49,287 bases of DNA from positions 1 to 49,287 of the forward strand of contig JADGBH010000031.1 in NCBI GenBank assembly GCA_015231595.1. Direction: 5' to 3'. This DNA comes from Desulfobacterales bacterium. Its GTDB lineage: Bacteria > Desulfobacterota > Desulfobacteria > Desulfobacterales > JADGBH01. How positions within the stretch are numbered: position 1 is the first letter of the stretch; every line of letters starts with the position of its first letter. A program made the translations under genes and the position numbers. Positions 9,005-18,373 of this stretch are shown here, piece by piece. A model generated the notes under the pieces. The model saw only the letters and a program-made list of their open reading frames with translations, did not search any database and had not been told where the DNA came from.

Positions 9005-9090
9005 GTGACATATTATTCAGGTCATTAAGGCTAAACTTAAAGGCTAATACAAATCTTATTAGCCTAAAATAGTAATGGCGTATCATTTTT
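9005..9090 (-). repeat. Structured 3'-end repeat, copy 1
   Basis: Read on the minus strand, this segment matches the elements at 24067-24157 and 48704-48794: an A-run, an ATGATAC-like start, an inner hairpin, then ATTAGCCTTTAAGTTTAGCC, an AACCTGAA-like block and TATGTCA. Its inner hairpin AGGCTAAT/ATTAGCCT is perfect but differs in sequence from the other copies. In this orientation it follows the folC stop (9112) by about 20 nt. Confidence 0.8.
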
Positions 9091-9111
9091 TATATAAACA
9101 TAATTAGACTT

Positions 9112-10401
9112 TTAGGCGTTAGGCGTAATATTTTTTATACCACCAAAATAAGCTTTAGCTTCTCCGATTACATAAAGGGAACCAGAAACACAAATAGCTT
9201 CATCATTTGAAACTGTCTCAATCGCATATTTCAAAGCCTTATCCACATCTGGTTCAATTGTAATATCCTTAATCAAATTAACTGCAATGCCATAAAGCTT
9301 TTGGGTCGGAAGACTGCGATCGTTTTTAGCTTGAGTTATTATTACCCTTTTACATACAGGCAATAAAGCTTTTAACATAGACTCATAGGGCTTATCATCT
9401 AATATTCCAACAACAAGAGTGATACCTTTGTTTGCAAGATTTTTTTGTAAAAATTTTGCTAAATTTTTTGATCCATCCAAATTATGAGCGCCATCCAAAA
9501 TTATAAATGGATTTTGGCGTATAACTTCAAGCCTTCCAGGCCACTTATTTTTTTCAAGGCCTTCCTTAATAGATTCAAAAGGGATATTAGTTCCAGTCTC
9601 TTTTAATAGCTCGCATAAAGCAAGGACTAAAGCGGTATTATCAACTTGATAATTACCAAGCATTCCTGTCCGCAGTTTTTTCCAAACATTTTTTATACCA
9701 TTATAATCAAATGTTCCGTCCTTATTTTTTTTAACTTTAAAATTTTCATTAAAACAATAGAATGGAGCATTTCGTTCTATAGCAATGTCCTTTAATTCTT
9801 TTTTTACACTTTCCTGCTTAGCCCCAGTTACTATAGGAACATAAGGTTTTATTATTCCGCCTTTTTCCATTGCTATTTTCGTTAAAGTATCTCCTAAATA
9901 GGATTGATGCTCTAAAGAAATATTTGATATTATTGATATTACAGGCGTAATAATATTAGTTGCATCAAACCTTCCACCCATGCCTGTTTCAATCACAGCC
10001 CAGTCGACGTTTCTTGAAGCAAATTCATAAAAAGCCATAGCTGTATTATATTCAAAAAATGTAGGTTCTCTATCAGCCTTATTAGCTTTTTTTACAGCTT
10101 CAAAACAATCCACAACCTCTTCATCTGAAATCTGATTATTATTTATGCATATACGCTCATTAAATCTTATAAGATGAGGAGACGTGTAAAGTCCAACTTT
10201 ATATCCAGCCATGTGAAGTATAGTAGAAATACATGATGCTATGGAACCTTTACCATTAGTGCCAGCGACATGTATAGATTTAAATTTTTCCTGGGGATTT
10301 CCTAAATTTTCAAGGATTGTTTTGATTGTAGAAAGTTCAAGCTTAATTCCGAACCTTCTTAATTCAAACATTTCTTTTAAGCATTCATCATATGTTATCA
10401 T
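9112..10401 (-). CDS. folC: Bifunctional dihydrofolate/folylpolyglutamate synthase
   Basis: It adds glutamate to dihydropteroate and to folates using ATP. The Mur-ligase type ATP site GTNGKGS is near residue 46 and is followed by the family's YTSPHLIRFNERI segment. ILDGAHN (substrate-binding region) and VVGILDDKP appear further on, in the usual order, and the length of 429 residues fits. I place the start at the ATG at 10401 (MITYDECLKEMF). The frame is open up to 10476, but that part crosses a strong terminator after rpsU and has no homologous character. A GGA eight nt upstream can serve as ribosome-binding site. Confidence 0.93.
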   Translation of the reverse strand: MITYDECLKEMFELRRFGIKLELSTIKTILENLGNPQEKFKSIHVAGTNGKGSIASCISTILHMAGYKVGLYTSPHLIRFNERICINNNQISDEEVVDCFEAVKKANKADREPTFFEYNTAMAFYEFASRNVDWAVIETGMGGRFDATNIITPVISIISNISLEHQSYLGDTLTKIAMEKGGIIKPYVPIVTGAKQESVKKELKDIAIERNAPFYCFNENFKVKKNKDGTFDYNGIKNVWKKLRTGMLGNYQVDNTALVLALCELLKETGTNIPFESIKEGLEKNKWPGRLEVIRQNPFIILDGAHNLDGSKNLAKFLQKNLANKGITLVVGILDDKPYESMLKALLPVCKRVIITQAKNDRSLPTQKLYGIAVNLIKDITIEPDVDKALKYAIETVSNDEAICVSGSLYVIGEAKAYFGGIKNITPNA

Positions 10402-10413
10402 AAAATTTATCCA

Positions 10414-10451
10414 TAAAAAAACCCGCCTGAATTTTAATAAACTCGGACGGG
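10414..10451 (-). terminator. Terminator/attenuator between rpsU and folC
   Basis: On the minus strand a GC-rich stem (CCCG-T-CC paired with GGCGGG, one bulge; 10422-10427 with 10445-10451) is followed by seven to eight Ts (10414-10421). It lies between the rpsU stop (10483) and the folC start (10401). The T-run ends only about 12 nt before the folC ATG, so read-through is needed for folC expression from the rpsU side. Confidence 0.8.
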
Positions 10452-10482
10452 CCTTTGAATTAAATACTTTTAACAAAATTTT

Positions 10483-10686
10483 TTATGTGGTCTTATTTCT
10501 AGAAGCCGCTATTCGTTGTCTTCTCAAAGATTCTCTAAGCTTTCTACGCCTATATTCGCTTGGTTTTTCATAATTTTTCTTTAGCTTTAATCTTTTGAAA
10601 AGGCCATCATTTTGAATCTTTTTTTTCAAAATTCGCATAGCTTTTTCGAGATCATTGTCATCCACTGAAACTATAATCTCCTTCAA
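10483..10686 (-). CDS. rpsU: Ribosomal protein bS21
   Basis: The 67-residue, very basic protein begins MKEIIVSVDDNDLEKAMRIL and continues with EKPSEYRRRKLRESLRRQRI, the classic bS21 pattern. It is a small-subunit protein that helps base-pair mRNA leaders with the 16S rRNA 3' end. Length is normal. It lies upstream of folC on the same strand and is separated from it by a strong terminator. Upstream DNA (10687-10805) has no gene. Confidence 0.95.
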   Translation of the reverse strand: MKEIIVSVDDNDLEKAMRILKKKIQNDGLFKRLKLKKNYEKPSEYRRRKLRESLRRQRIAASRNKTT

Positions 10687-10805
10687 ATTTTCTTTCGCCC
10701 CTTTCTTTCCATCAATTAAAAATAATACGATGGTTAATTTATTATCACTTTTATTAATTTAAGATGCTATATATAAAAAAAATATCCCTGACAAGAAAAA
10801 ACTAA

Positions 10806-11480
10806 TTATAACTTAGAAATAAGTTCTTCTTTTACTTTTTGAACACTTGGTGCTCCGTCTAATGTAATATATTTAATGCTTCCTTTTTTTTCTGCTAAGT
10901 CTTTAAAATAATATGAAGCAGATAATGTCCCAGTATTTGCATCATAATATATATCATGTCTTTTATTTATCGCTGATTCATCTTGATCATCTGATCTCGT
11001 TTTTAAATCCCCACCACAAACACGACATTTGTCTCCATTAGGTTTTATAGCATCAATATAAATGTTGTTTGGATGGTTATTGTCATTTACACAAAGTCTT
11101 CTGCCCATTATTCTGTTTTTTGCGATTTCTCTATCAAGAATTATTTCAACAACGTAATTCAATAAAAGTCCTGCTTCGTTTAATGCGTCATCAAGCTTTA
11201 TAGCTTGATTTTTATTTCTCGGAAAACCATCAAGTAGCCAGCCTTTTTTGCAATCATCTTGCTTTAAACGATCAAGTATCATGGGTATTGTAATTTCATC
11301 AGGGACTAAATCTCCCTTGTCAATATATGCTTTCGCTTTTTTTCCTAAATCTGTGCCTTTCGAAATATTTTCTCGAAAAATCGCTCCAGATTCTATATGA
11401 GCAACATTATATTTTTCTTTTAAAAGCGAGCCTTGAGTCCCCTTGCCACTTCCATTTGGGCCAAAAAATAAGATATTCAT
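10806..11480 (-). CDS. adk: Adenylate kinase
   Basis: It catalyses ATP + AMP to 2 ADP. The P-loop GPNGSGKGTQ is at residues 8-17. AMP-site motifs SGAIFRENI and LLDGFPRN follow in order, then a long-type LID (about 125-165) opening with GRRLC. The LID contains cysteines in an LCVNDN...KCRVCGGDL pattern, so it may bind a metal, although the usual four-cysteine set is not complete. At 224 residues it is a standard length. AGGAGATAAT upstream of the ATG supports the start. It is monocistronic or leads towards rpsU after a 119-bp gap. Confidence 0.95.
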   Translation of the reverse strand: MNILFFGPNGSGKGTQGSLLKEKYNVAHIESGAIFRENISKGTDLGKKAKAYIDKGDLVPDEITIPMILDRLKQDDCKKGWLLDGFPRNKNQAIKLDDALNEAGLLLNYVVEIILDREIAKNRIMGRRLCVNDNNHPNNIYIDAIKPNGDKCRVCGGDLKTRSDDQDESAINKRHDIYYDANTGTLSASYYFKDLAEKKGSIKYITLDGAPSVQKVKEELISKL

Positions 11481-11814
11481 TAATTATTATCTCCTTTCTT
11501 CATTAATAAATTTAAATATATATACTTAATTAATTATTCTCATAAAAAACACAAACTTTAGTCTGTATAAAAATTATAAATTATTGTCAAGCTCATAATT
11601 AAAACATTTAAACTCAGCCCTCCTTAAAGCTGACTTTTAGTATTCTTTATAAGTGTATTATAGTGATTCTTTAAAATCTCAGTATTTACTGATACGTAGC
11701 TCGCTATCTCAGTAAAATCATTTTTTTATCTTGGAATTTTATTAAAGATAATCTATAAGGCTTGAATTTAATTTTAAACTTTAATTTTAAACTTTAGATG
11801 AAGGTTATAAATTT
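11481..11814. other. Divergent intergenic region between adk and coaE
   Basis: This 334-bp stretch has no protein-like frame. It must hold the promoters of both genes, but no convincing -35/-10 pair stands out. One hairpin is visible: TTTACTGA (11685-11692) and TCAGTAAA (11709-11716) around a 16-nt loop, followed by a T-run at about 11721-11727. It would act as a weak terminator or leader attenuator ahead of coaE. Confidence 0.5.
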
Positions 11815-12432
11815 ATGAATAAACATATATTCCTTATAGCAGTAACAGGAGGAGCCGCTTCTGGAAAAACTACTGTTTGCAAACTGTTTCAAGAATTAGG
11901 TATAAAAACTATAAATTCAGATATATTAGCAAGAGAAGCTGTGATCAAAGATTCCCCTGCTTATAAAGATATTGTTAATCATTTTGGGGAGAATATATTA
12001 TTTGAAAATGGGGATATAAATCGAAGCGAATTAAGAAAAATTATAGTCCAAGATGAAAATGCTCGAAAAAAATTAGAGTATATAGTTCATCCCCATATAT
12101 TTAGTCTTATGGCAGAAAAAATAACGGAGATTTCCAAAACTGCTAATGTTACCATCGTCGAGGTTCCATTACTTTTTGAAACAGGACTTGAAAAATATTT
12201 TAATGAAGTAATTTTAGTTTTAGTCGATAATAAAACCAAAATTAAACGACTAACGGCAAGGGATAATGTCTCTGAAAAAGATGCTGCATCTTTGCTTACT
12301 GCTCAAATGTCCGATGATGAAAAAATTAAAAAGTCTAATTTTATTATATATAATGATGGCTCAGTAGAAAATTTAAAAATTACTGTGGATAAAATATTCA
12401 AAAAAATCAAAAATAAAGAGAAAACTCCTTGA
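11815..12432 (+). CDS. coaE: Dephospho-CoA kinase
   Basis: It carries out the last step of coenzyme A synthesis, phosphorylating dephospho-CoA with ATP. The P-loop GGAASGKTT is at residues 12-20. The CoaE signature INSDILAREAV follows at about 34-44, then NRSELRKIIVQD and IVHPHI. A VEVPLLFETGLEKYF segment, diagnostic for the family, is near 112-126. At 205 residues it has the standard length. The next gene, rho, is 480 bp downstream, and a promoter overlaps the coaE stop, so coaE is probably transcribed separately. Confidence 0.95.
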   Translation: MNKHIFLIAVTGGAASGKTTVCKLFQELGIKTINSDILAREAVIKDSPAYKDIVNHFGENILFENGDINRSELRKIIVQDENARKKLEYIVHPHIFSLMAEKITEISKTANVTIVEVPLLFETGLEKYFNEVILVLVDNKTKIKRLTARDNVSEKDAASLLTAQMSDDEKIKKSNFIIYNDGSVENLKITVDKIFKKIKNKEKTP

Positions 12433-12457
12433 CACATAAAAAATCATGATATATGGT
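12429..12457 (+). promoter_or_regulatory. Candidate sigma-70 promoter for rho
   Basis: A perfect -35 TTGACA (12429-12434) overlaps the coaE stop codon. It is followed after exactly 17 nt by TATGGT (12452-12457), a 4/6 match to the -10 consensus. If used, it gives a rho leader of roughly 450 nt. Confidence 0.55.
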
Positions 12458-12912
12458 AGCTTCCAAAATTGCTTATTAAAGCCTGCCTAAGGAGATATCT
12501 TAAAAACTAAAAATTTATTGAAGTTCTGCAGTTTAGCAAACTACAAATTATTCATTAATCGAAACATTCAATTTAATATATTAGGTTCTTCAGGTATCAG
12601 TGTGAAAATATTAAATGTTATGAAGTGACTTTCAAAAAAATAAAAATTACTTTGGCTCATGTTGCTCCATTATATAGTCAATTATCCCCGACTAATACCG
12701 TAAGCGTGAGTTATAATATAATTAAATGTTAGTTGTAATAACAATATAGATTAACTATAAATTTCAATTTTTTTATGCTTTAATATCACTAAATAGTCTT
12801 CAATTTTAATATATCAAAAATTATAAACAGTCCAAATATTATTTATTATTGCTTAACAATAATTGTTTATGAAAAACAAACCATAATAAACTTTACATGG
12901 GGTAAAATTCCG
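12433..12912 (+). other. Long leader region upstream of rho
   Basis: The 480 bp between coaE and rho contain no gene I can support. Apart from the promoter at its left end there is a small hairpin (AGTTTAGCAAACT near 12531-12544) and an AAGGAG at 12490 with no start codon in range. In other bacteria rho is autoregulated through its leader; a long untranslated leader here fits that, but no specific element can be named. Confidence 0.45.
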
Positions 12913-14163
12913 ATGAATATAGGAGCGTTAAAAGACAAAAAAATAAATGAACTCGCAAAGATGGCTAAAACCTTAAATATTGAAGGGTCATCGAGCATGA
13001 GGAGACAGGAACTCATTTTTGCCATACTTCAATCTCAAGCTGAAAAAAATGGTATGCTCTATGGAGAAGGCACTTTAGAAATTCTGCAAGATGGATTTGG
13101 GTTTCTTCGTTCATCTACTTACAATTATTTACCAGGTCCTGATGATATTTATGTATCTCCATCACAAATAAGGAGATTTAATTTAAAAACTGGGGACACT
13201 GTTTCTGGTCAAATTCGGCAGCCTAAAGATTCGGAACGATATTTTGCATTATTAAAAGTTGAGGCCATCAATTATGAAGACCCTGAAATAGCTCGCGATA
13301 AAATTCTATTTGATAACCTTACCCCGCTGTATCCTAACAGAAAAATTAAGCTCGAGACAAATCCAGATAATTATTCAACACGGATAATGGATCTTATGAC
13401 GCCTATAGGATTTGGTCAAAGAGGCTTAATAGTTTCACCTCCTCGGTCAGGCAAAACAATGCTTCTTCAAAACATAGCTAATAGCATTATCACAAATCAC
13501 CAAAATGATGTTATTCCATTTGTATTACTTATCGATGAAAGGCCAGAAGAAGTCACTGATATGCAAAGAACAGTGAAGGCAGAAGTAATTAGTTCAACCT
13601 TTGATGAGCCTGCAGAACGACATGTTCAAGTAGCAGAAATGCTTATTGATAAAGCAAAGAGGTTAGTTGAGCATAAAAAAAATGTCGTTATTCTTTTAGA
13701 CAGTATTACAAGGCTTGCAAGGGCTTACAATTCTATTGTCCCGCCAAGTGGAAAAGTTCTCTCCGGAGGAGTTGACGCAAACGCATTGCATCGTCCAAAG
13801 AGATTTTTTGGAGCTGCCAGAAACATTGAAGAAGGTGGAAGTTTAACTATCATTGCAACAGCTCTTATTGATACTGGGAGCAGGATGGATGAAGTTATTT
13901 TCGAAGAATTTAAAGGAACTGGAAATATGGAGCTCCAATTAGATAGAAGGCTTTCTGATAGAAGAATATTCCCTGCATTAGATTTAAAAAAATCAGGTAC
14001 AAGAAAAGAAGAGCTTCTTTTAGAATCCGACAGTTTAAATAGAGTTTGGATATTGCGAAAACTTCTTGCAAATCTAAATCCAGTTGATAGTATAGAATTT
14101 TTACTTGAAAAAATGAATGGAACAAAAGATAATAAAACATTTTTAGAAGGAATGAATAGTTAG
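12913..14163 (+). CDS. rho: Transcription termination factor Rho
   Basis: It is a hexameric RNA-dependent helicase that ends transcription. The N-terminal helical domain ([20 protein letters not shown]) is followed by the RNA-binding cold-shock-like domain with [17 protein letters not shown] and [18 protein letters not shown]. The Walker A motif SPPRSGKT is near 175-182. Later come [29 protein letters not shown] (Walker B) and the Q/R loops [22 protein letters not shown]. At 416 residues it is the standard length without the insertions of high-GC phyla. rpmE follows by 67 bp, a common neighbour. Confidence 0.97.
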   Translation: MNIGALKDKKINELAKMAKTLNIEGSSSMRRQELIFAILQSQAEKNGMLYGEGTLEILQDGFGFLRSSTYNYLPGPDDIYVSPSQIRRFNLKTGDTVSGQIRQPKDSERYFALLKVEAINYEDPEIARDKILFDNLTPLYPNRKIKLETNPDNYSTRIMDLMTPIGFGQRGLIVSPPRSGKTMLLQNIANSIITNHQNDVIPFVLLIDERPEEVTDMQRTVKAEVISSTFDEPAERHVQVAEMLIDKAKRLVEHKKNVVILLDSITRLARAYNSIVPPSGKVLSGGVDANALHRPKRFFGAARNIEEGGSLTIIATALIDTGSRMDEVIFEEFKGTGNMELQLDRRLSDRRIFPALDLKKSGTRKEELLLESDSLNRVWILRKLLANLNPVDSIEFLLEKMNGTKDNKTFLEGMNS

Positions 14164-14230
14164 TTCCTTATCTATTATTTATGTATTAAAAAATTGTACT
14201 ATTTTATTTATTATATTTTAAGGAGGTATA

Positions 14231-14443
14231 ATGAAAGCAGAGATTCACCCTGAATATTTTGAGAATACAACTATTACATGCGCTTGTGGACATAAAATCG
14301 ATGCTGGTTCAACAAGACAAAATATTAAAGTAGAAATATGCTCCCGCTGCCATCCATTTTTTACAGGCAAGCAAAAACTTGTGGACTCAGAAGGTAGAAT
14401 TGAAAGATTCAGAAAAAAATACGAAAAATTTCAAACTCAATAA
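14231..14443 (+). CDS. rpmE: Ribosomal protein bL31, zinc-type
   Basis: A 70-residue large-subunit protein beginning [20 protein letters not shown]. It keeps the zinc-binding cysteines of the C+ form (CAC near the start and [16 protein letters not shown] later). A strong AGGAGG lies just upstream of the ATG. It follows rho and precedes prfA, a frequent arrangement in proteobacteria. Zinc-type bL31 is usually the form made when zinc is sufficient. Confidence 0.96.
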   Translation: MKAEIHPEYFENTTITCACGHKIDAGSTRQNIKVEICSRCHPFFTGKQKLVDSEGRIERFRKKYEKFQTQ

Positions 14444-14521
14444 TTTTTTATTTCGACTACAAAAGTATATAATACTTTCTAAAACCATATTCAACTTAGA
14501 TTCCATTAGATATCTAAACAC

Positions 14522-14547
14522 TGGATTCCTGACTTCGCAGGAATCCA
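14522..14547. repeat. REP-like palindrome between rpmE and prfA
   Basis: TGGATTCCTG (14522-14531) and its exact complement CAGGAATCCA (14538-14547) close a 6-nt ACTTCG loop. The sequence is of the widespread 'ACTGGATTCC...TTCG...GGAAT' extragenic palindrome class. A related but decayed unit lies at 48861-48885. It ends 20 bp before the prfA start and may affect its leader. Confidence 0.7.
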
Positions 14548-14567
14548 TATAAAAAGTAGGATTAACG

Positions 14568-15647
14568 ATGTTTGATAAATTATCTGCCGTTGAAGAGCGT
14601 TATAATAAAGTCGAGCAGTTATTAACTGACCCAAAAATTTGTAAAGATAGAGAAGCTTATCAAAAATATACTAAAGAACATTCTGAACTTTCTAAAATAG
14701 TCACAGTTTTTCGTGATTACAAAAAAATTTCAATCGAAATTGAAGAAAATAAGGAAATATTTGAAGAAGGGGATCCGGAATTAAAGGAACTTGCTCGACA
14801 AGAAATAGATATACTGAAAAATAAAAAAGAAAATCTGGAGCAGAAACTTATACTGTTATTAATGCCAAAAGACCCTAATGATGAAAAAAACGTTATCGTT
14901 GAAATCAGAGCTGGTACCGGAGGAGAAGAAGCAGGTCTTTTTGTAGCAGATCTCTTTAGAATGTATTCTAGATACGCCGAAAATATGAGGTGGAAGGTTG
15001 AAATACTTGATCAACACCAAACAGGAGTTGGCGGCCTTAAAGAAATTATTGCATCTTTTCTTGGTAAAGGTGCATACAGTAAATTTAAATATGAAAGTGG
15101 TACACATCGAGTTCAAAGGGTACCCGCTACGGAAGCTCAGGGAAGAATTCATACATCTGCTGTAACTGTAGCTGTACTTCCTGAAGCTGAAGAAGTTGAA
15201 GTCAATATTGACCCAACAGAAATAAGAGTCGAAGTCTATAGATCTTCTGGTCCTGGGGGACAATCGGTAAATACAACTGATTCTGCTGTCAGAATAACTC
15301 ATCTTTCAACCGGTATGGTCGTTACATGTCAAGATGAAAAATCTCAGCATAAAAATAAAGCCAAAGCTATGAAAGTTTTACGGGCTAGACTTTACGATAA
15401 AATGCAATCAGAGCAAGATGCTAAAAGAGCTGAAGATCGTAAAACTCAAGTTGGAAGCGGTGATAGAAGTGAGCGTATACGAACTTATAACTTTCCCCAA
15501 AGCAGAGTTACAGATCATCGTATAGGCTTGACATTATATAGACTCGAAAGTGTACTCCAGGGAGATATAGACGAAATAATTGAAGCCCTTATAACTTACT
15601 ATAGAGCTAAGGCTTTACAAGATGAAAAGCCAGTTACAACAAAATAA
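14568..15647 (+). CDS. prfA: Peptide chain release factor 1
   Basis: It reads UAA and UAG stop codons and triggers peptide release. The GGQ catalytic loop lies in [19 protein letters not shown] (around residue 235) and the stop-codon-recognition PAT tripeptide in [18 protein letters not shown] (around 190). The N-terminal coiled coil and the C-terminal [17 protein letters not shown] segment are intact, and 359 residues is the usual length. prmC, whose product methylates the GGQ glutamine, overlaps its 3' end by 26 bp, so the two are translationally linked. Confidence 0.97.
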   Translation: MFDKLSAVEERYNKVEQLLTDPKICKDREAYQKYTKEHSELSKIVTVFRDYKKISIEIEENKEIFEEGDPELKELARQEIDILKNKKENLEQKLILLLMPKDPNDEKNVIVEIRAGTGGEEAGLFVADLFRMYSRYAENMRWKVEILDQHQTGVGGLKEIIASFLGKGAYSKFKYESGTHRVQRVPATEAQGRIHTSAVTVAVLPEAEEVEVNIDPTEIRVEVYRSSGPGGQSVNTTDSAVRITHLSTGMVVTCQDEKSQHKNKAKAMKVLRARLYDKMQSEQDAKRAEDRKTQVGSGDRSERIRTYNFPQSRVTDHRIGLTLYRLESVLQGDIDEIIEALITYYRAKALQDEKPVTTK

Positions 15648-16521
15648 AAAAAAATGGAATATACTTGAGGTTATTTCATGGACAACTTCATATTTGGAAT
15701 CAAATAATATTGAAAGTCCAAGAATATGTTCAGAAATGCTGTTAGCTTATGCGCTCAACCTCACACGAATTGATCTTTATTTAAAATACGATCAACCACT
15801 AAAAAAAACTGAACTTGAGTTTTATAAATCCTTAATTAAAAGGAGGATTGAAAATGAGCCAGTTGCTTACATCATTGGCCAAAAAGGTTTCTGGACAATG
15901 GATTTTTTTGTTTCAAGGGATGTTCTTATACCTCGGCCAGAAACTGAAATTTTAGTGGAAACCGCAATTTCATTAATTCCAAGTGCAGATGAAAAAAAAT
16001 GGAATATATTAGATATAGGAACAGGCTCGGGAGCCATAATATTATCAATCGCATCTGAAAAAGAAGAACATTCTTTTTTTGCATCGGATATCTCATATAA
16101 TGCATTAAAAATAGCTAAAAAAAATGCTGCTGCCTACGGATTAGGTGACAAGATCTTCCTTTTTTGTAATAATTTGTTTGAAGCAATAACGAATGTTCAG
16201 TATTTTGATATGATAGTTTCTAACCCGCCTTATATATCAAGCAAAACAATAAATTCCCTTCAACCTGAAATTAAATTCTATGAACCTATTACAGCCTTAG
16301 ATGGTGATGAAGATGGACTTTCTTTTATAAGAAAAATTATTAATCAATCAGAATTATATCTTAAACCCAATGGATATTTAATAATGGAAATTGGATACGA
16401 CCAAAAAGAAAGTGTTATACAAATTACTAATTCTACCAAATATTTTAATAGTATTGAATTTATTAAAGATTACTCCGGACACTTCCGAGTAGTAAAACTA
16501 AAAAAAAATAATTACGTCTAA
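15622..16521 (+). CDS. prmC: Release factor glutamine methyltransferase
   Basis: It transfers a methyl group from S-adenosylmethionine to the GGQ glutamine of release factors. The SAM-binding motif [16 protein letters not shown] is near residues 133-148 and the catalytic NPPY is in [10 protein letters not shown] (about 195). The N-terminal helical domain with [17 protein letters not shown] features and [14 protein letters not shown] is also typical. At 299 residues it is slightly longer than the E. coli protein. The start lies within the last codons of prfA; this overlap is common for the pair. Confidence 0.94.
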   Translation: MKSQLQQNKKKWNILEVISWTTSYLESNNIESPRICSEMLLAYALNLTRIDLYLKYDQPLKKTELEFYKSLIKRRIENEPVAYIIGQKGFWTMDFFVSRDVLIPRPETEILVETAISLIPSADEKKWNILDIGTGSGAIILSIASEKEEHSFFASDISYNALKIAKKNAAAYGLGDKIFLFCNNLFEAITNVQYFDMIVSNPPYISSKTINSLQPEIKFYEPITALDGDEDGLSFIRKIINQSELYLKPNGYLIMEIGYDQKESVIQITNSTKYFNSIEFIKDYSGHFRVVKLKKNNYV

Positions 16522-16538
16522 GGCTAAAAATATTGATA
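16519..16538. repeat. 20-bp word shared with position 3412
   Basis: TAAGGCTAAAAATATTGATA, identical to 3412-3431, begins exactly at the prmC stop codon. It shares the AAGGCTAA core with the larger 3'-end repeats. Confidence 0.5.
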
Positions 16539-16541
16539 TAA

Positions 16542-16772
16542 ATAATATTTTATTTTGTTATCAATAACAATAGATCCATTTTACAAATTCACAAATTCTA
16601 TTATCCTGATAATAATGGAGTTACTGGAAACTATAGCAAACAAAAAATTTGGTTGCGATTCAATAGAAAATTTGATATCAAAGTGCCTTTTAGACAAAGG
16701 TATAATAAAATTCACACAGCTTATGACTTAGTTTTGGTGCTTTTTTATAAGGTAGAAATCAAGAAAGATTAA
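16542..16772 (+). pseudogene. Open frame without start codon, possible gene remnant
   Basis: A frame of 76 codons is open here and reads like protein (for example NKIHTAYDLVLVLFYKVEI near the end) but contains no ATG, GTG or TTG in a plausible place and no ribosome-binding site. It may be the tail of a lost gene lying in the rpsB upstream region. It also contains a TATAAT at 16702-16707 that could be the rpsB -10 element, so coding character and promoter use would coexist. Confidence 0.3.
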
Positions 16773-16817
16773 GCTGGAGGAAACAACCAAACTTACTTAA
16801 AAAATGAGGAGATAATA

Positions 16818-17657
16818 ATGGCTTATGTTACAATGAAAGAACTTCTTGAAGCGGGAGTTCATTTTGGGCATCAAACAAAGAGATGGAATCCAAAAATGAA
16901 ACAATATATTTTTGGAGCGAGGAATGGGATATACATAATTGATCTTCAAAAAACAGTAAAATTATTTAAACAAGCTTATGATTTTATAGTTCAAACTGTC
17001 TCAAACGGTAAATCTGTTTTATTTGTTGGAACTAAAAAACAAGCGAGGGAATCAATAAATAAAGAATCTGAGAGAAGTGGTATGTTTTATGTCCATAACA
17101 GATGGCTGGGTGGAATGCTTACTAATTTCAATACTATCAAACAAAGTATAGCAAGGCTGAATTATCTCGATAGTATAGAACAAGACGGAACTATTAATCT
17201 GTTTCCTAAAAAAGAAAGATTAAAACTTGGCAAAGAAAGATTAAAACTCCACAGTACCCTTGGCGGAATTCAGACAATGATAGACCTCCCTGGTGCAATA
17301 TTTGTAGTTGATCCTAAAAATGAATCAATCGCTGTAAAAGAAGGTAAAAAATTGGGAATTCCAATTGTATCAATTGTAGATACAAACTGTGACCCTGACG
17401 AGATTGATTATATAATTCCTGGTAATGATGATGCAATACGAGCTATTCATTTAATTTCATCAAGAATAGCTGATGCCTGTATAGAAGGAAAAAAACTTTT
17501 AGAAGAAAAAATGCATGGTCAAGATGATAAGGTTGAGGAGAATGTTGATGAAATGCCTTCTAAGGAAATTAACGTAGCTCAATCTGATCAAAGTGCTGTT
17601 GATGAAAATGGAGGACCTGTTGTAGAATTTATACGGAAACGGCCACCGGTTAAGTAA
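16818..17657 (+). CDS. rpsB: Ribosomal protein uS2
   Basis: Small-subunit protein beginning [27 protein letters not shown], with the family signature region [11 protein letters not shown] and [16 protein letters not shown]. At 279 residues it is longer than E. coli uS2 (about 240) because of an acidic C-terminal tail ([20 protein letters not shown]...). It starts the rpsB-tsf-pyrH-frr cluster. GAGGAG lies 8 bp upstream. An 11-bp hairpin separates it from tsf. Confidence 0.97.
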   Translation: MAYVTMKELLEAGVHFGHQTKRWNPKMKQYIFGARNGIYIIDLQKTVKLFKQAYDFIVQTVSNGKSVLFVGTKKQARESINKESERSGMFYVHNRWLGGMLTNFNTIKQSIARLNYLDSIEQDGTINLFPKKERLKLGKERLKLHSTLGGIQTMIDLPGAIFVVDPKNESIAVKEGKKLGIPIVSIVDTNCDPDEIDYIIPGNDDAIRAIHLISSRIADACIEGKKLLEEKMHGQDDKVEENVDEMPSKEINVAQSDQSAVDENGGPVVEFIRKRPPVK

Positions 17658-17688
17658 CAGCTAATATCGATAATGTAGGATAAAAATA

Positions 17689-17734
17689 GCCTTGATTATA
17701 GAATACTTTTCTAAGTTTAAATCATAATCAAGGC
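17689..17734 (+). promoter_or_regulatory. 11-bp hairpin between rpsB and tsf
   Basis: GCCTTGATTAT (17689-17699) pairs perfectly with ATAATCAAGGC (17724-17734) around a 24-nt loop. On the plus strand the stem is followed by As, not Ts, so it is not a standard terminator for rpsB. It may be an attenuator, an mRNA processing or stability element; the rpsB-tsf gap has a regulatory hairpin in other bacteria. Confidence 0.6.
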
Positions 17735-17770
17735 AAAAAATTGTATGATTTAAATAGGAGATAATATTAT

Positions 17771-18370
17771 ATGGCGGCAATTACAACAGAAATTATTAAA
17801 GAACTGCGTGTTAAAACTGGGGCAGGAATAATGGATTGTAAAGAAGCACTTGCTGAAAGCAAAGGAGATATAGAACAATCAATTGTTTATCTTAGAAAAA
17901 AAGGATTAGCAACTGCTGAAAAAAGAGCTGGAAAAGCTACATCAGAGGGCTGCATACAATCATATATCCATTTAGGTGGAAAAATTGGAGCAATGGTGGA
18001 AGTCAATTGTGAAACTGATTTTGTAGCAAAAACAGAAGATATGGCTACGTTCGTTAAAAATTTAGCCATGCATGTTGTAGCAGCTAATCCTGTAGGCGTA
18101 AGCTCTGAAGATATCTCAGAAGAAATGGTAAATAAAGAAAGAGACATATATCGAGTTCAAGCAGCTGAGACTGGGAAGCCTGCAAATGTTATAGAAAAAA
18201 TTATCGATGGAAAAATAAAAAAATTTTATAAAGACAACTGTCTTTTAGAACAACAATACGTAAAAGATCCTAATATAACTATTTCTGATTTAATAAATGA
18301 TATGATTACAAAAACTGGTGAAAAAATTACCATAAAACGTTTTGCAAGATTCCAGATAGGAGAAAAATAA
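17771..18370 (+). CDS. tsf: Elongation factor Ts, short form
   Basis: Exchanges GDP for GTP on EF-Tu. The N-terminal UBA-like module (EIIKELRVKTGAGIMDCKEAL) and the TDFVAK EF-Tu-contact motif (CETDFVAKTEDMATFVKNLA) are intact. At 199 residues it lacks part of the second core subdomain found in the 283-residue E. coli protein; this compact form is known in several phyla. TAGGAGATAATATTAT precedes the ATG. pyrH begins 3 bp after its stop, so the genes are tightly coupled. Confidence 0.96.
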   Translation: MAAITTEIIKELRVKTGAGIMDCKEALAESKGDIEQSIVYLRKKGLATAEKRAGKATSEGCIQSYIHLGGKIGAMVEVNCETDFVAKTEDMATFVKNLAMHVVAANPVGVSSEDISEEMVNKERDIYRVQAAETGKPANVIEKIIDGKIKKFYKDNCLLEQQYVKDPNITISDLINDMITKTGEKITIKRFARFQIGEK

Positions 18371-18373
18371 ACT

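Noticed and set aside
10241..10573. 110-codon plus-strand frame spanning folC start and rpsU
   Set aside because: It runs antisense across two conserved genes and a terminator.
14859..15302. 147-codon minus-strand open frame
   Set aside because: It lies entirely antisense inside prfA, whose motifs are intact; the protein is Ser/Tyr/Cys-rich with no family character.
17689..17734. Rho-independent terminator after rpsB
   Set aside because: The stem is followed by As on the plus strand; only the opposite strand has a short T-run.
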